Shown here piece after piece: positions 7,722-17,800 of a stretch of 22,100 bases of DNA (position 1 is the stretch's first letter; the number at the start of each line of letters is the position of its first letter). This stretch comes from an uncultured Bacteroidales bacterium. GTDB lineage: Bacteria > Bacteroidota > Bacteroidia > Bacteroidales > Marinilabiliaceae. The stretch lies in NCBI GenBank assembly GCA_934717675.1, contig CAKUYZ010000025.1:1-22100 (forward strand), written 5' to 3'. The position numbers and the translations under genes are program-made. The notes below the pieces were generated by a model. It was given only the letters and a program-made list of their open reading frames with translations, was not told the DNA's origin and did not search any database.

Positions 7722-8993
7722 TTATACGATGGTGAGCTGCACCTTGTCTATGGTGGCGTGGCCGGCCTGGATGATCTTGAACTCGAAATCGTCTATTTTC
7801 ACCACCTCACCCTGCCTTGGGATGGACTGCGCCTCGGAGAGGATGAGGCCCGCCAAGGTGTCATAGTCATCAGACACGGGAAGCCTGAGGCCGAACTTCT
7901 CATTGACGTCATCCACCTCCACTCGGCCAGAGAAGACGAATGTGCGGTCGTCAATCTTCTGCTCCACAAGCTCGTCTTGGTCGTGCTCGTCATTTATCTC
8001 TCCAAAGATCTCCTCCAAGACATCCTCTAGCGTGATTAGGCCCGACGTGCCACCAAACTCATCCACCACAATGGCTATGCTCTTATGCTGGCTCGTGAAC
8101 TGCCGCAAGAGGAGGTTGGCTCTCATGGTCTCTGGCACAACGGCTATGGGCGACATCATGGCGCGGATGGTCTTGGCGCCCTTGAACATCTCAGAGACGT
8201 GGACGTAGCCCACAATGTTGTCAAAAGAGCCTCGGTAGACAAGTATTTTTGAGTAGCCCGATGAGACAAATTTCTCGTAGAGTTTCTCCACCGTCTCCTC
8301 AATGCTGATGGCGACAATGTCGGTGCGCGGCACGTAGCAGTCTCGCACTTTTATCTTGGAGAAGTCGAGCGCGTTTCTCATGAGCTTGGCCTCAAGCCCC
8401 ACCTCGGAGTCTTCCCCGCTTTTCTCGGCCTGCATGGAGACGAGGTTGTCAAAATCCACCCTGCCCGGCAGCATCTCCGCGGCGTCTTCCTCGGCCTGTG
8501 AGCGCAAGACATGACGGATGAAGAACGTGGCGCACTTCTGCATTACCACGGCTATGGGGTAGAAGATGATGTAGAAGAAAAATAGCGGCACTGCGAAGAC
8601 GTAGAGCATCATCGACGGGTTGAGCTGGATGAGGCTCTTGGGCAGGAACTCGCCCGTGACGATGACAATGATGGTGGAGAGTATGGTCTGGACCAGCAGG
8701 GCGAGCGAGGAGCTGTGGACGAAACCGCCAACCCACGGGCCGACAGTGTCTGAGAAGACGAGGCCAAAGATGACCATGGTGACGTTGTTGCCCACAAGGA
8801 TGGTGGCAATGAGCAACGACGGGCGGGCATAGAAAATGTCTATTATGCTGGCCAGGCGGGGGTGCTTGGGTCGCCCTATCTCAATGAGCAGCTTGTTGGA
8901 CGAGAGAAACGCCATCTCGCTGCCAGAGTAGAAGGCCGAGAGCAGCAGCATGACCACGAGGATCACGATGTTGGTTATGAGGATGGAAGACAT
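7722..8993 (-). CDS. CNNM/CorC-type membrane protein (hemolysin family, CBS pair)
   Basis: Integral membrane protein of the DUF21-CBS-CorC_HlyC family, 423 residues. In this family such proteins are linked to divalent cation (Mg2+/Co2+) transport; hemolysin is a historical name. The CNNM domain occupies about 1-180, with hydrophobic segments at about 3-22, 58-83, 90-115 and 128-152 and the signature GEFLPKS at 114-120. A CBS pair follows (about 205-330), including DEFGGTSGLITLEDVLEEIFGE near 301-322. A CorC_HlyC domain closes the protein (about 340-423). In Bacteroidetes the relative GldE belongs here, but I cannot assign that name. I recall it often sits next to a ppiD-like gene in Bacteroidales; here mfd lies between. 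It has its own -7 box. Start and family are firm. Confidence 0.92.
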   Translation of the reverse strand: MSSILITNIVILVVMLLLSAFYSGSEMAFLSSNKLLIEIGRPKHPRLASIIDIFYARPSLLIATILVGNNVTMVIFGLVFSDTVGPWVGGFVHSSSLALLVQTILSTIIVIVTGEFLPKSLIQLNPSMMLYVFAVPLFFFYIIFYPIAVVMQKCATFFIRHVLRSQAEEDAAEMLPGRVDFDNLVSMQAEKSGEDSEVGLEAKLMRNALDFSKIKVRDCYVPRTDIVAISIEETVEKLYEKFVSSGYSKILVYRGSFDNIVGYVHVSEMFKGAKTIRAMMSPIAVVPETMRANLLLRQFTSQHKSIAIVVDEFGGTSGLITLEDVLEEIFGEINDEHDQDELVEQKIDDRTFVFSGRVEVDDVNEKFGLRLPVSDDYDTLAGLILSEAQSIPRQGEVVKIDDFEFKIIQAGHATIDKVQLTIV

Positions 8994-9054
8994 TGTACTT
9001 TCTCTTGTTACACTATGATGCCAGGCTCACGCCTATGGCAGTCCGGCACACTCT

Positions 9055-9062
9055 CAAAGTTA
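9055..9062 (-). promoter_or_regulatory. -7 box TAACTTTG upstream of the CorC-type gene
   Basis: A perfect TAnnTTTG match on the minus strand, identical to the box before the Skp-like gene. It lies in the 125-bp gap between mfd and the CorC-type gene and predicts a leader of about 55 nt. A matching -33 element is not evident. Confidence 0.4.
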
Positions 9063-9118
9063 GGGTTTATGGACGGAAAAACCTCGCCTCCGCAGAAATA
9101 GCGAGAGACGCAGGAGCC

Positions 9119-12100
9119 CTACGCCACCTTGGCCTCGGCCGCCATATCGTCTACTAGGGCTCGCAAGTCGGCCAAGGTCTTGACGTCTTTTATTACCATG
9201 CTGAGCTTGTCCGCCGTTTGTTTGAGCTGCGCCTTGCGGGGGTGGGCCTGAATCCAGCCAATGATGGCCGAAAAGACGGGCGACTGGTAGAACGCCGACT
9301 TCTGGTCGGAGACGAAGTAAAACGTCACCTGATTGTTTTTGAACAGCACCCGCTCCACGCCCAGTTTCTGCGCCCGAATCCTGATCTTGACCACCTCAAG
9401 CAATTCGGCGGATGGCTTTGGCATGGGGCCGAAACGGTCCTCCAGCTCTCGGCCAAAGCGGTCAATGTCCTCGTCTCGGCTCATTGAGTCAAGCTCCTTG
9501 TATAGCCTCATGCGCTCCGAGATGCTGGATATGTAGTCGTCAGGGAAGAGGATCTCCTCATCGGTGTCAACCTGCGTGTCGGCCACGAACTGCGGGATGG
9601 CGTCGTTGGCCGCCACGGCGTCGGGGTCGGAGAATAGCTCTTTATATTCCGTCGTTTTCAGCTCAATTATGGCCTCGGCCAAAATCTTCTGGTAGGTCTC
9701 GTAGCCCATGTCTGTGATGAAGCCAGACTGTTCCGCCCCCAAGACGTTGCCTGCGCCTCGGATGTCGAGGTCCTGCATGGCTATGTTGAAGCCAGAGCCC
9801 AGGTCGGAGAACTCCTCAATGATCTGGAGCCTCCGGCGCGCGTCTTGCGTAAGGGTGGAGAGTGGCGGCGCAAAGAGGTAGCAGAAGGCTTTCTTGTTGC
9901 TGCGCCCCACGCGCCCGCGGAGCTGATGCAGCTCGGAGAGGCCGAACTGGTGGGCGTTGTTGATTATGATGGTGTTGGCGTTAGGGATGTCTAGCCCGCT
10001 CTCAATGATTGTGGTGGCGAGCAAGACATCGTAATCTCCATCAATGAAATCAAGCATTATGCTCTCCAGCATCGTGCCCTCCATCTGCCCGTGTGCCACG
10101 ACGGTGCGCACCTGCGGCAGCAGCCGGGCAATGACCCGCTGCAACTCCGCCAGATGCTCAATGCGGTTGTTTATGATGAAGACCTGCCCGCCTCGCGCCA
10201 CCTCAAAGTTGATGGCGTCGCACATGGCCTCCTCGCTAAACGTCTGCACCTCTGTGACAATGGGTTGCCTATTGGCCGGCGGAGTGGCGAGGACGCTGAG
10301 GTCTCGGGCCCCCATGAGGGAGAACTGGAGCGTGCGCGGGATGGGCGTGGCGGAGAGTGTGAGAGTGTCTACATTCACTTTGAGCTGACGCAATTTCTCC
10401 TTGACCCCCACGCCGAATCGCTGCTCCTCATCAATGATGAGCAGCCCCAGGTCCTTAAACTTTACATCTTTACCAATGAGGCGATGAGTGCCTATGATGA
10501 TGTCAACATCGCCCGCCGCCAACCTCTTTATGACGTCGCGAATCTCAGAGCTCTTGCGCAAGCGGCTCACATACTCCACCTTGCACGGCAAGTCTTTGAG
10601 TCGGGAGCGGAACGTGTTGTAATGCTGAAAGGCCAGCACCGTGGTCGGGACCAGCACGGCCACCTGCTTGCCGTCACACACGGCCTTGAAAGCTGCGCGG
10701 ATGGCTAGCTCGGTCTTGCCGAAGCCAACGTCTCCGCACACCAGACGGTCCATTGGGGCCTGGCGTTCCATATCTGCCTTGATGGCTTTGGAGGCTTTAT
10801 ACTGGTCTGGCGTGTCTTCATAGAGGAACGAGGCCTCCAGCTCCTGCTGCATATAAGAGTCTGGCGAGAAAGCGAAGCCTTGCTCATCTTTTCGTTTGGC
10901 ATAGAGGGCAATAAGCTCACGGGCAATGTCTTTGACGCGGCTCTTGGCTTTCTCCTTGAGCCTGCCCCAGTGCGCGGAGCCGAGCCTCTCCACCTTTGGA
11001 GGCACGCCGTCGCGGCCACGATATTTGCTGATTTTGTGCATAGACTGCACGTTGACCAGCAGCGTGTCCCCTCCCTGGAATGTCAGCCTGATGGCCTCGA
11101 ACGTCTTGTCTCCTTGGCGTTGCGTCACAAGGCCTCCGAAAACGCCCACGCCATGGTCAATGTGCACAACATAGTCGCCCACATTGAGCGCGCTCAGCTC
11201 GCGCAAGGTTATGCTTTGCTGCTGCTGACGCATCTGGTCATTGCGCAGCGTGTATCTCTGATACCTCTCAAAGATCTGGTGGTCGGTGTAGAAGCAAAGG
11301 CGCGACGCCTTGTCTACGAACCCGCCGTGGAGTGACAACGCCAGCTCTTGATAAGACAACTTGCGCTTGCGCTCACCCAAGATGACTTTGAGCCTTTGGA
11401 GCTGACGGCTGTTGTCTGACAAGAGGAAAACCTTGTAGCCATCGGCGGACTTGTAATATATGTCATCTTCGAGCAGGTCGAAGTTTTTCTTGAAGAGAGG
11501 CTGGGGTGTCGTCTGGCAGTCCAGCTCGGCACCTTTGACGCCGTCCACCACATCCACCCAGCGGCAGCTGACGGCAGACATCCAATCATCGGCCTTGCAG
11601 AAAGAACCGATGGACACGGGGTTATCTTTATCATCGCTCTCCACAACCGAGGCGTAGTGCGCATTTATCATCTCGGCGCAAAGCGAGCGTGAGAAAAACC
11701 ACAACGCCACCTGATCAGACAGCGATGCCGAAAACGGGGCCAAACTGGCCGACGCCTCGGAGCGGCCAAGATCAGGCACAATGTTCACCGACTCTATCTT
11801 CTCCGTTGAGAGCTGCGTGTCAAGCTCAAAGCTGCGAATGGAGTCCACCTCGTCTCCGAAGAAATCCACGCGCGTGGGCGCGTCGGAAGCGAAAGAGAAA
11901 AAGTCAACAATGCTGCCGCGAACAGAGAATTGCCCCGGGCCAAAAACGAAATCGGACCTTGTGAACCCATACTCCACGAGCGTATCGACCAGAAAGGAGA
12001 GGCTTATCTTGTCTCCCTTATGGAGCGAGAGGAAGTCTTCTCGCAAAACCTTTGAGGCCGGCACTCTCTCGGCCATGGCCGCGGCATAGGTGACTACCGT

Positions 12101-12472
12101 CACCTCTGCGTCCACCGCAAAATGAGACAATGCCTCGGTCCTCAGCTGGACGTTTTGCGCATCGTACCCATCAGTCTTGGGGGCGTGGCGGAAAGAGGAT
12201 GGCAGGAAGAATACCTTGTCATCGCCAAGCAGGCAGCAGAGATCATGGTAGACGTATGGGGCGTCATCTCGCTCAGCACAGACCACAACATTTCTTCGGC
12301 AGCCGCACGCCGCCACGACAGCCGCGCGCGCCGACGCCACAAGGCCGCCAACAGTGAACCCCGAGGCCGCCCCAGGGCCCGCGAGGTGAGCGCGGATGGA
12401 GGACACTCGCTCGTCATCGAGATAGTTGTGAAGGAACTGTTTGGCCGGTGTCAAATCGTTTTTTGCTACCAT
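9119..12472 (-). CDS. mfd: Transcription-repair coupling factor Mfd
   Basis: DNA translocase that removes RNA polymerase stalled at lesions and recruits UvrA, coupling transcription to nucleotide excision repair. The start MVAKNDLTP at 12472 is chosen; the frame continues to a TTG at 12520, but that codon lies inside the upstream gene's terminator hairpin. The product is 1117 residues, close to the family norm. In order: a UvrB-like N-terminal module without a functional Walker A; the RNA-polymerase-interaction (CarD-like) domain with GDYVVHIDHGVG at 432-443; a RecG-like helicase core with Walker A GDVGFGKTE at 580-588 and DEEQ at 681-684; the motif SATPIPRTLQFSLMGARDLS; the helicase motif LHQLRGRVGRS; and a TRCF C-terminal domain. 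No interruption is seen. No promoter match was found, so some transcription may come from the gene upstream. Confidence 0.97.
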   Translation of the reverse strand: MVAKNDLTPAKQFLHNYLDDERVSSIRAHLAGPGAASGFTVGGLVASARAAVVAACGCRRNVVVCAERDDAPYVYHDLCCLLGDDKVFFLPSSFRHAPKTDGYDAQNVQLRTEALSHFAVDAEVTVVTYAAAMAERVPASKVLREDFLSLHKGDKISLSFLVDTLVEYGFTRSDFVFGPGQFSVRGSIVDFFSFASDAPTRVDFFGDEVDSIRSFELDTQLSTEKIESVNIVPDLGRSEASASLAPFSASLSDQVALWFFSRSLCAEMINAHYASVVESDDKDNPVSIGSFCKADDWMSAVSCRWVDVVDGVKGAELDCQTTPQPLFKKNFDLLEDDIYYKSADGYKVFLLSDNSRQLQRLKVILGERKRKLSYQELALSLHGGFVDKASRLCFYTDHQIFERYQRYTLRNDQMRQQQQSITLRELSALNVGDYVVHIDHGVGVFGGLVTQRQGDKTFEAIRLTFQGGDTLLVNVQSMHKISKYRGRDGVPPKVERLGSAHWGRLKEKAKSRVKDIARELIALYAKRKDEQGFAFSPDSYMQQELEASFLYEDTPDQYKASKAIKADMERQAPMDRLVCGDVGFGKTELAIRAAFKAVCDGKQVAVLVPTTVLAFQHYNTFRSRLKDLPCKVEYVSRLRKSSEIRDVIKRLAAGDVDIIIGTHRLIGKDVKFKDLGLLIIDEEQRFGVGVKEKLRQLKVNVDTLTLSATPIPRTLQFSLMGARDLSVLATPPANRQPIVTEVQTFSEEAMCDAINFEVARGGQVFIINNRIEHLAELQRVIARLLPQVRTVVAHGQMEGTMLESIMLDFIDGDYDVLLATTIIESGLDIPNANTIIINNAHQFGLSELHQLRGRVGRSNKKAFCYLFAPPLSTLTQDARRRLQIIEEFSDLGSGFNIAMQDLDIRGAGNVLGAEQSGFITDMGYETYQKILAEAIIELKTTEYKELFSDPDAVAANDAIPQFVADTQVDTDEEILFPDDYISSISERMRLYKELDSMSRDEDIDRFGRELEDRFGPMPKPSAELLEVVKIRIRAQKLGVERVLFKNNQVTFYFVSDQKSAFYQSPVFSAIIGWIQAHPRKAQLKQTADKLSMVIKDVKTLADLRALVDDMAAEAKVA

Positions 12473-12517
12473 GGCTAATTTTTCTGATGGAGATATAGTA
12501 AAGGGCGCAGGAAAAGA

Positions 12518-12552
12518 CAAAGGCCGCCCGCCCTGACGAGCGGCGGCCTTTG
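12518..12552 (-). terminator. Hairpin after the PpiD-like gene
   Basis: The arms CAAAGGCCGCC (12518-12528) and GGCGGCCTTTG (12542-12552) are perfectly complementary over 11 bp. On the minus strand the stem is followed by a short pyrimidine/T-rich run (TCTTTTCC). It lies 30 bp beyond the stop of the PpiD-like gene and 45 bp before the mfd start. Confidence 0.7.
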
Positions 12553-12582
12553 CGCTTATTCCTCCCTACTGGCGTTGTAGGC

Positions 12583-14628
12583 CTAGTAGAATTTGATTCG
12601 GTTATCCTCAATGTCCACGTCGGTCACAGCCTGACGGATGGCGTAGACGATGGACTGCATGCGCTGATCGTAGGCGTTGCGCACCTGCTCCTCTGTGGAT
12701 GGCTGCGGCTGAATGTCAACAACCTCGAAAGCGTAGGCTCCATTATTGCCCTTGACGGCGGAGAAGACTTTGCCCTTCTCGGAAGCCACGATCTTGCCAA
12801 CGAGAGCGGGTTCCATGCCTGCGCCGGGAACGCTGTTGAGGCCGTAAGATACGGCGGCAGCGGTGTCTACCTTAGCATTATAAAGCGCGGCAATCTCGGC
12901 CAGGGTCTTGCCCTGCGTGGCGGCGGTGACGGCCTCGGCCTTCTTGTCTCGACGAATTTGGCTGGCTATGCCTGCCGAGACGTCAGACACCTTGGCGTAG
13001 CCCTTCTCCTGCTCGCCTGTGAGGAGAGCCAAGACGAACTCGTCATCGCAAAGGAAGAGCTTAGACACGTCGCCAACGCTAGCCTCGTAGGCCCACTTGA
13101 CGATGTCTCTGGCATGCTTGATGGAATTGACTGACTGAGCGTTGGGGCGAATGGCACGCGCGACGCGCTTGATGACGTTGGACGTGTCTACGACCGCCTG
13201 GAAAGTCTCCGCGTTCTTGATGTTGGAGAGGAAAGCGTTGGCCTGGGCATATACCAGCTGCTGAGTGCGGCTGCTATACTGAAGGGTCTTCTCTACGGTG
13301 GCCACGCTATATTTCTTCACCTCGGCACCACGATCCTGAATGTTGATGATGTGGTAGCCGAACTGGGTCTGAACCATCACGATGTCTCCCTTGTGAGCCG
13401 TGAAGCAAGCCTCGTTGAACTCCGGGACCATGACACCGTCGGGAAACCAGTCGAGGTCGCCGCCATTGATGGCCGACCCCGGGTCTTGGCTATACCGACG
13501 AGCCACATCGGCGAAGTTGGCGCCACCTTTGACAACCGCGAGAAGGCTATCGGCGAGTTCCTTGCTGTCGCGAATGAGGATGTGACGCGCCTTGACGGAG
13601 TCAGGACGCATGGCCACAGCCGCAAGTTTGGAGAGTTTATAGGTGTCTCCCTCGACATATGGGCCATAGACCTCGCCCACTTGCGCCGTCTCGACAAACT
13701 TTGCCACGTTGGAGCTGAGCTGCGCGGCAGAGACGAAACGCTCCGGCGCGGGGTTCTCTGAGTTCATACGGACGAAGTCGTAAGCGTTGGCGGATGGGGC
13801 CTCAAAGTCGGCCTTGAGCTCCTGGAGCTGCTTCTCCGTGTCCGCGCGGTCTTGATCGGAGGGGCGGATGGGGAAAGAGACGTACTCAATGTCGCGGCCT
13901 TCGCCAACGCGATAGAACTCCTTGTTCTTGTTATACACCTCCTTTATCTCGGCATCGGAGACGCTGATGGTGCTGTCTGGGATGAGAGAGTAGCGCACGG
14001 CCACGTAGTTTACATCGTAGGCGTTGGCGCGCTTCGCCATGTCAAGCTCCAGCTGCGCCTTGTTGCAGAAGATGCTCTGACGGATGAGGCCGTTGTATTT
14101 AGCGCTCAGCCTATTGTCTTTGAGTTGTTTCTCCACATTGGCCCAGAAAAAGTAGGCCTGAGGGTCAGTATTCTTGTTGCGGAGGAAAGCCTCGGCCTGG
14201 GCCTTGTCATAGACACCCGTCTGCGGGTTGGTGAAGAGCTGGCGGAGCATGGGGGAGATGTTTTGGCCGATGGCCATATCGAGCAGCTCCTCAGGGGTCA
14301 CAACGACGCCGGCGGCCTCGTAGAGCTTGCCAAACGTGATGTCGGCGATCTGCTCGTTCCAAACCTGCTCACGGATCTGGTTCTGCATCTCCTCTGAGAT
14401 GGAGCCCTGGGTGTTCATCTTGGCGAACTCCTCCGCGTTCTCTATCTTGTTTTGGAACTCCTGAATCTTTATTGTCTCGCCATCAATTACGCCGACAGTG
14501 TCGCGGTCTCCGAAGACGGTGCTGCCGCTGCTCAGCATGTCGGTCAAAATGAAGGCCAAGAGGGCCAAGGCTATAATGCCGGTTATAAACCAGGCCGCCT
14601 TATTTCTCAACGTTTGTAGTGCTGCCAT
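12583..14628 (-). CDS. PpiD-like membrane-anchored peptidylprolyl isomerase
   Basis: Periplasmic foldase tethered to the inner membrane, 681 residues, resembling PpiD/SurA-type Bacteroidetes proteins. MAALQTLRNKAAWFITG leads into one membrane segment (about 12-30). An N-terminal SurA_N-like chaperone domain follows (about 40-240, with the family features VIDGETIKIQEFQNKI and many helices). One clear parvulin domain lies at about 345-430 (ARHILI, FADVARRYSQDPGSAINGGDLDWF, VPEFNEACF, TQFGYHIINI). The rest is a helical chaperone region ending in IKFY. Its likely role is folding of outer-membrane and secreted proteins beside the Skp-like chaperone. A promoter match lies upstream and a strong hairpin follows, so it is probably transcribed alone or with some readthrough into mfd. 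Confidence 0.9.
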   Translation of the reverse strand: MAALQTLRNKAAWFITGIIALALLAFILTDMLSSGSTVFGDRDTVGVIDGETIKIQEFQNKIENAEEFAKMNTQGSISEEMQNQIREQVWNEQIADITFGKLYEAAGVVVTPEELLDMAIGQNISPMLRQLFTNPQTGVYDKAQAEAFLRNKNTDPQAYFFWANVEKQLKDNRLSAKYNGLIRQSIFCNKAQLELDMAKRANAYDVNYVAVRYSLIPDSTISVSDAEIKEVYNKNKEFYRVGEGRDIEYVSFPIRPSDQDRADTEKQLQELKADFEAPSANAYDFVRMNSENPAPERFVSAAQLSSNVAKFVETAQVGEVYGPYVEGDTYKLSKLAAVAMRPDSVKARHILIRDSKELADSLLAVVKGGANFADVARRYSQDPGSAINGGDLDWFPDGVMVPEFNEACFTAHKGDIVMVQTQFGYHIINIQDRGAEVKKYSVATVEKTLQYSSRTQQLVYAQANAFLSNIKNAETFQAVVDTSNVIKRVARAIRPNAQSVNSIKHARDIVKWAYEASVGDVSKLFLCDDEFVLALLTGEQEKGYAKVSDVSAGIASQIRRDKKAEAVTAATQGKTLAEIAALYNAKVDTAAAVSYGLNSVPGAGMEPALVGKIVASEKGKVFSAVKGNNGAYAFEVVDIQPQPSTEEQVRNAYDQRMQSIVYAIRQAVTDVDIEDNRIKFY

Positions 14629-14743
14629 CTCTTATAAAATAGCTCTATTTGTACTTGATTTTTAATTCGTTATGAGGTATTCCACGCCAATAGCCCCCTC
14701 ACCCTCGGAGGGCGCGGGCCGCAAAGGCGCACAAATCAGGGGG

Positions 14744-14775
14744 CGAATATACGAAGATGCCGTTTTTTTATCAAA
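14744..14775 (-). promoter_or_regulatory. Bacteroidetes-type promoter of the PpiD-like gene
   Basis: On the minus strand, -33 TTTG (14772-14775) and TATATTCG (14744-14751, one mismatch from TAnnTTTG) are separated by exactly 20 nt. The predicted leader is about 110 nt. The spacing agrees with the promoter proposed at 6883-6914. Confidence 0.4.
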
Positions 14776-14818
14776 TTTTCACCGAGCAAAAAGCTCCGCG
14801 CTTGCGAAATGGCCCGAC

Positions 14819-17800
14819 CTATTTGCCCGTTGGGATCTGGAGAATGACAAAATAGACCCCGTCGCCACCGTCAAAACTAGAGACTACAGCCCCCATGGCG
14901 TCCATTCGTTCCTTCACCGGGCCGCGGAGGTCAATGGAGCCGTCGGCCTTGGCAAAGTAGCGACTGCGGACAGGCACCGCCCCTCCCATGGATATGGTGA
15001 CGGAGATCATGGCCTGCATGTATTTGTCTTTCTCAACCCTCACGTTGACAAAGCCGACGCACTGGGCGGAGACCACGGCGTCTGACAAAACGTCTACCAA
15101 GATGTAGCGCAAGATGGCCGCGTCGAAGTTGACGAGGCATATTCTCATTGAAGAGCTGAAATCGACCCTGACGGAGCCTTGCGTGACACTGGTGACGCTG
15201 TCGCAGATCTGCCGGACATAGGCGCACAGGTCATGGCGCACGGGAGAGGGGCGCGGGGAGCCTCCCACCTCGGCGGCATTGGCCACTTGAGAGAGCATTG
15301 TGTTTGCGGCCATAAGCCTGTCACACAGCAAGTCTATCTTAATGCGTTCCTCTGGCCTGATGCCATGCTGACGCCCAAGGCCGCGCACATCGTCGGCCAA
15401 CGGCGAGAGGGACGTGGTGATGTCTGACGCCATATCCACCAACGCCTCATTGCGCAGAGCACCGACCTCGGCCGTGCTCATGGCCATATCGGCCTGCGCC
15501 TTTGCCATCTCGTTCATTCGCATGGCGTTGCGGTAGCTCATGATGCAATATGTTATCATCACGGCCATGAGAAGGGCGGCGGAGAGCATGAAGCCCTTGG
15601 CGTAGACCGACTCTCGCCACGCCTCGCGCACAACGACCTCCAAAGATGCCCCGACGGAAGACACGCCCCCATCAGCCCCCAAAATCCTCACGCGTAGCGT
15701 ATAGGCGCCAGCCGGCAGGTTGTGCAGCGTGAGGCACGGCTCGCGGGTGTATACCGTGGCAAGGTCGGCCCCCTCGACATCGCACACATACACGACCGAC
15801 GGAGACGGCACCCCGAGGGCGGAGAAACGCACCGTGAAAATGTCGCTTGACACGGGCAGCAAAACACGGCTCTCAAAGGGCAAGGCGCATCTCAAGACCT
15901 CAACCTCGCCATATCTGTCGCCAGGCCTCACTGCCTTGCCATCGGCCGTAACGGAACAAAAAGTCACGCGCGAGGCCAGAGTGTCGGCGCTCAAGCCAGA
16001 CGTCACGGGACTGTATTTTATGATGCCGCGCTCGGCCCCGAACCATATGTCGCCATCTGGCATAAGGCAGGCGGAGCGCGGACTGACAGACCCCTCTCCA
16101 AGGTAAGAAGGGGCGTCGTGCCTCTCACAAACGACCGACCGACCACGGGAAGACCTGTCCATGCGCAACACGCACACCTCCGACGGGCTGGCCACGACAA
16201 CGTTCCCGGCCTCGTCAGGAGACATGGCCAATGGGCTCTCCACCCCGACGCGGCCGACCTCGGCGAAGCCGCCCCCCGCCCCACTGGCCGCATAGGCGAC
16301 GACGCAATGCGCGGCGGCGACCCAGATGACGCTGTCGGCGCCCTGCCACATGTCCACGGGGCGCAAGGAGGCCAACCCGCCGGTGACAAGGTTCTCAACA
16401 AGCATTCGGCCACCAGACACCGAGGCCTTGCACAACCGAGAGCGCAACAGCACCAAGACTCCCGCGCCACTTGGGCGCACGCCAACGATGGGTTCCGGAA
16501 ACTTGCGCTCAACAGCGCCCTCTGTCGGATTGACGGCGCCAGGAGTCGGGAGGTAGGCCAGATTATCTGCGCAAGCCACCCACAGGCCACCGCTTGTCCC
16601 CGCCGTCATACGCGCGGGGACGGAGCCTCGCAACGCCAATGGGGCATCGGGAGAATCAAACCGCAAGAGGCCGCCCGCCGTGTCGAGGCGAGCCACGCCG
16701 CGGCCATCCAGGCCAAGCCATAAGCCTCCGCCGACATGGGCCATGCAGTCAACAGCCCCCACATCGCGGCCAAGAACCTGATGGACACCATTGTCTCGCA
16801 TATTGACAGACAGCAGGCCATAATCTTCAGTACCCGCATAGGCGGTGAGCAGCCCATTGGTCACTATGCCAGTCACGCCAGACAGCGAGGCGCGTAAGTC
16901 TGGCTGCGCGGCGTCTACACTGCCGAACAGGAACGCGGATGGGTGGTATATGGAGAAACCAGAAAAAGCATAACCGACCAAGACGAAACCGTCTGGCGTG
17001 GATGTGACGCACGTGCATCTGTTGCTGCGCAGCCCGTGAAGAGACTCTGACGTGCGGCGGACCGACACCCCACGGCCTGTGGAGAAGTCTATGACGTAGA
17101 GGCCTTCGCGCTCTGACGCGAGCCACATCCGCCCATCAGAATCGACAGCCATGTCAATGAATGAGCGCGGGGCATCTTCTGACCATACGGACATGTCGTT
17201 GACCAACGTCCACCCCTTACCAGCCTGCCGGCGAAACCACAGACTGTCGCCATTGGCGCTGAGCGCCCACAAGTTTCCGTCAAAATCGCACTTGAGTTTG
17301 CGACAGCCGGACGTGAGGGGGGACGGGACGGACTGCGGCGCGGGCATATTGCCGTCGGTAGGCGCATAACACCTGAGCAGACGGCCGTTAGACAGCACGA
17401 AAGCCACGCCATAGTTGGTCCGGCACGCGCTAGCGACGCCACAATCATCAGGCAACAAGAATTCCGCCCCCTTCCCACCTTGCGCAAGCGGAGCCACACG
17501 CACCCTGCGCCCGCACAGCATCCACAGGTTTTGCCGCCCATCCACCCAAGCGCCGTCAACAGGCCCTGCCGCGCCGCGCGCCTCGAAATATGCATTGGCA
17601 TGAGAAAAGGCCATACGGCTGCGACTATATATGGCATAGCCGCCCGCCAATTTGATGAGGATGGAGTCGGGGCCAAGCTCTTGCGCACTAAAGAACTCCC
17701 CATCGAGGCTGTCCGGCACATGCGCCGGCGAGACCTCGTAACCGTCATAGCGGTCAAGCCCCCATATGGTTGACGCCCAAACGAAACCGCGCCCGTCTAC

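Noticed and set aside
14641..14818. Terminator of the propeller sensor gene
   Set aside because: Only a 4-5 bp stem (GAGC-AAAAA-GCTC near 14784) was found, too weak to call.
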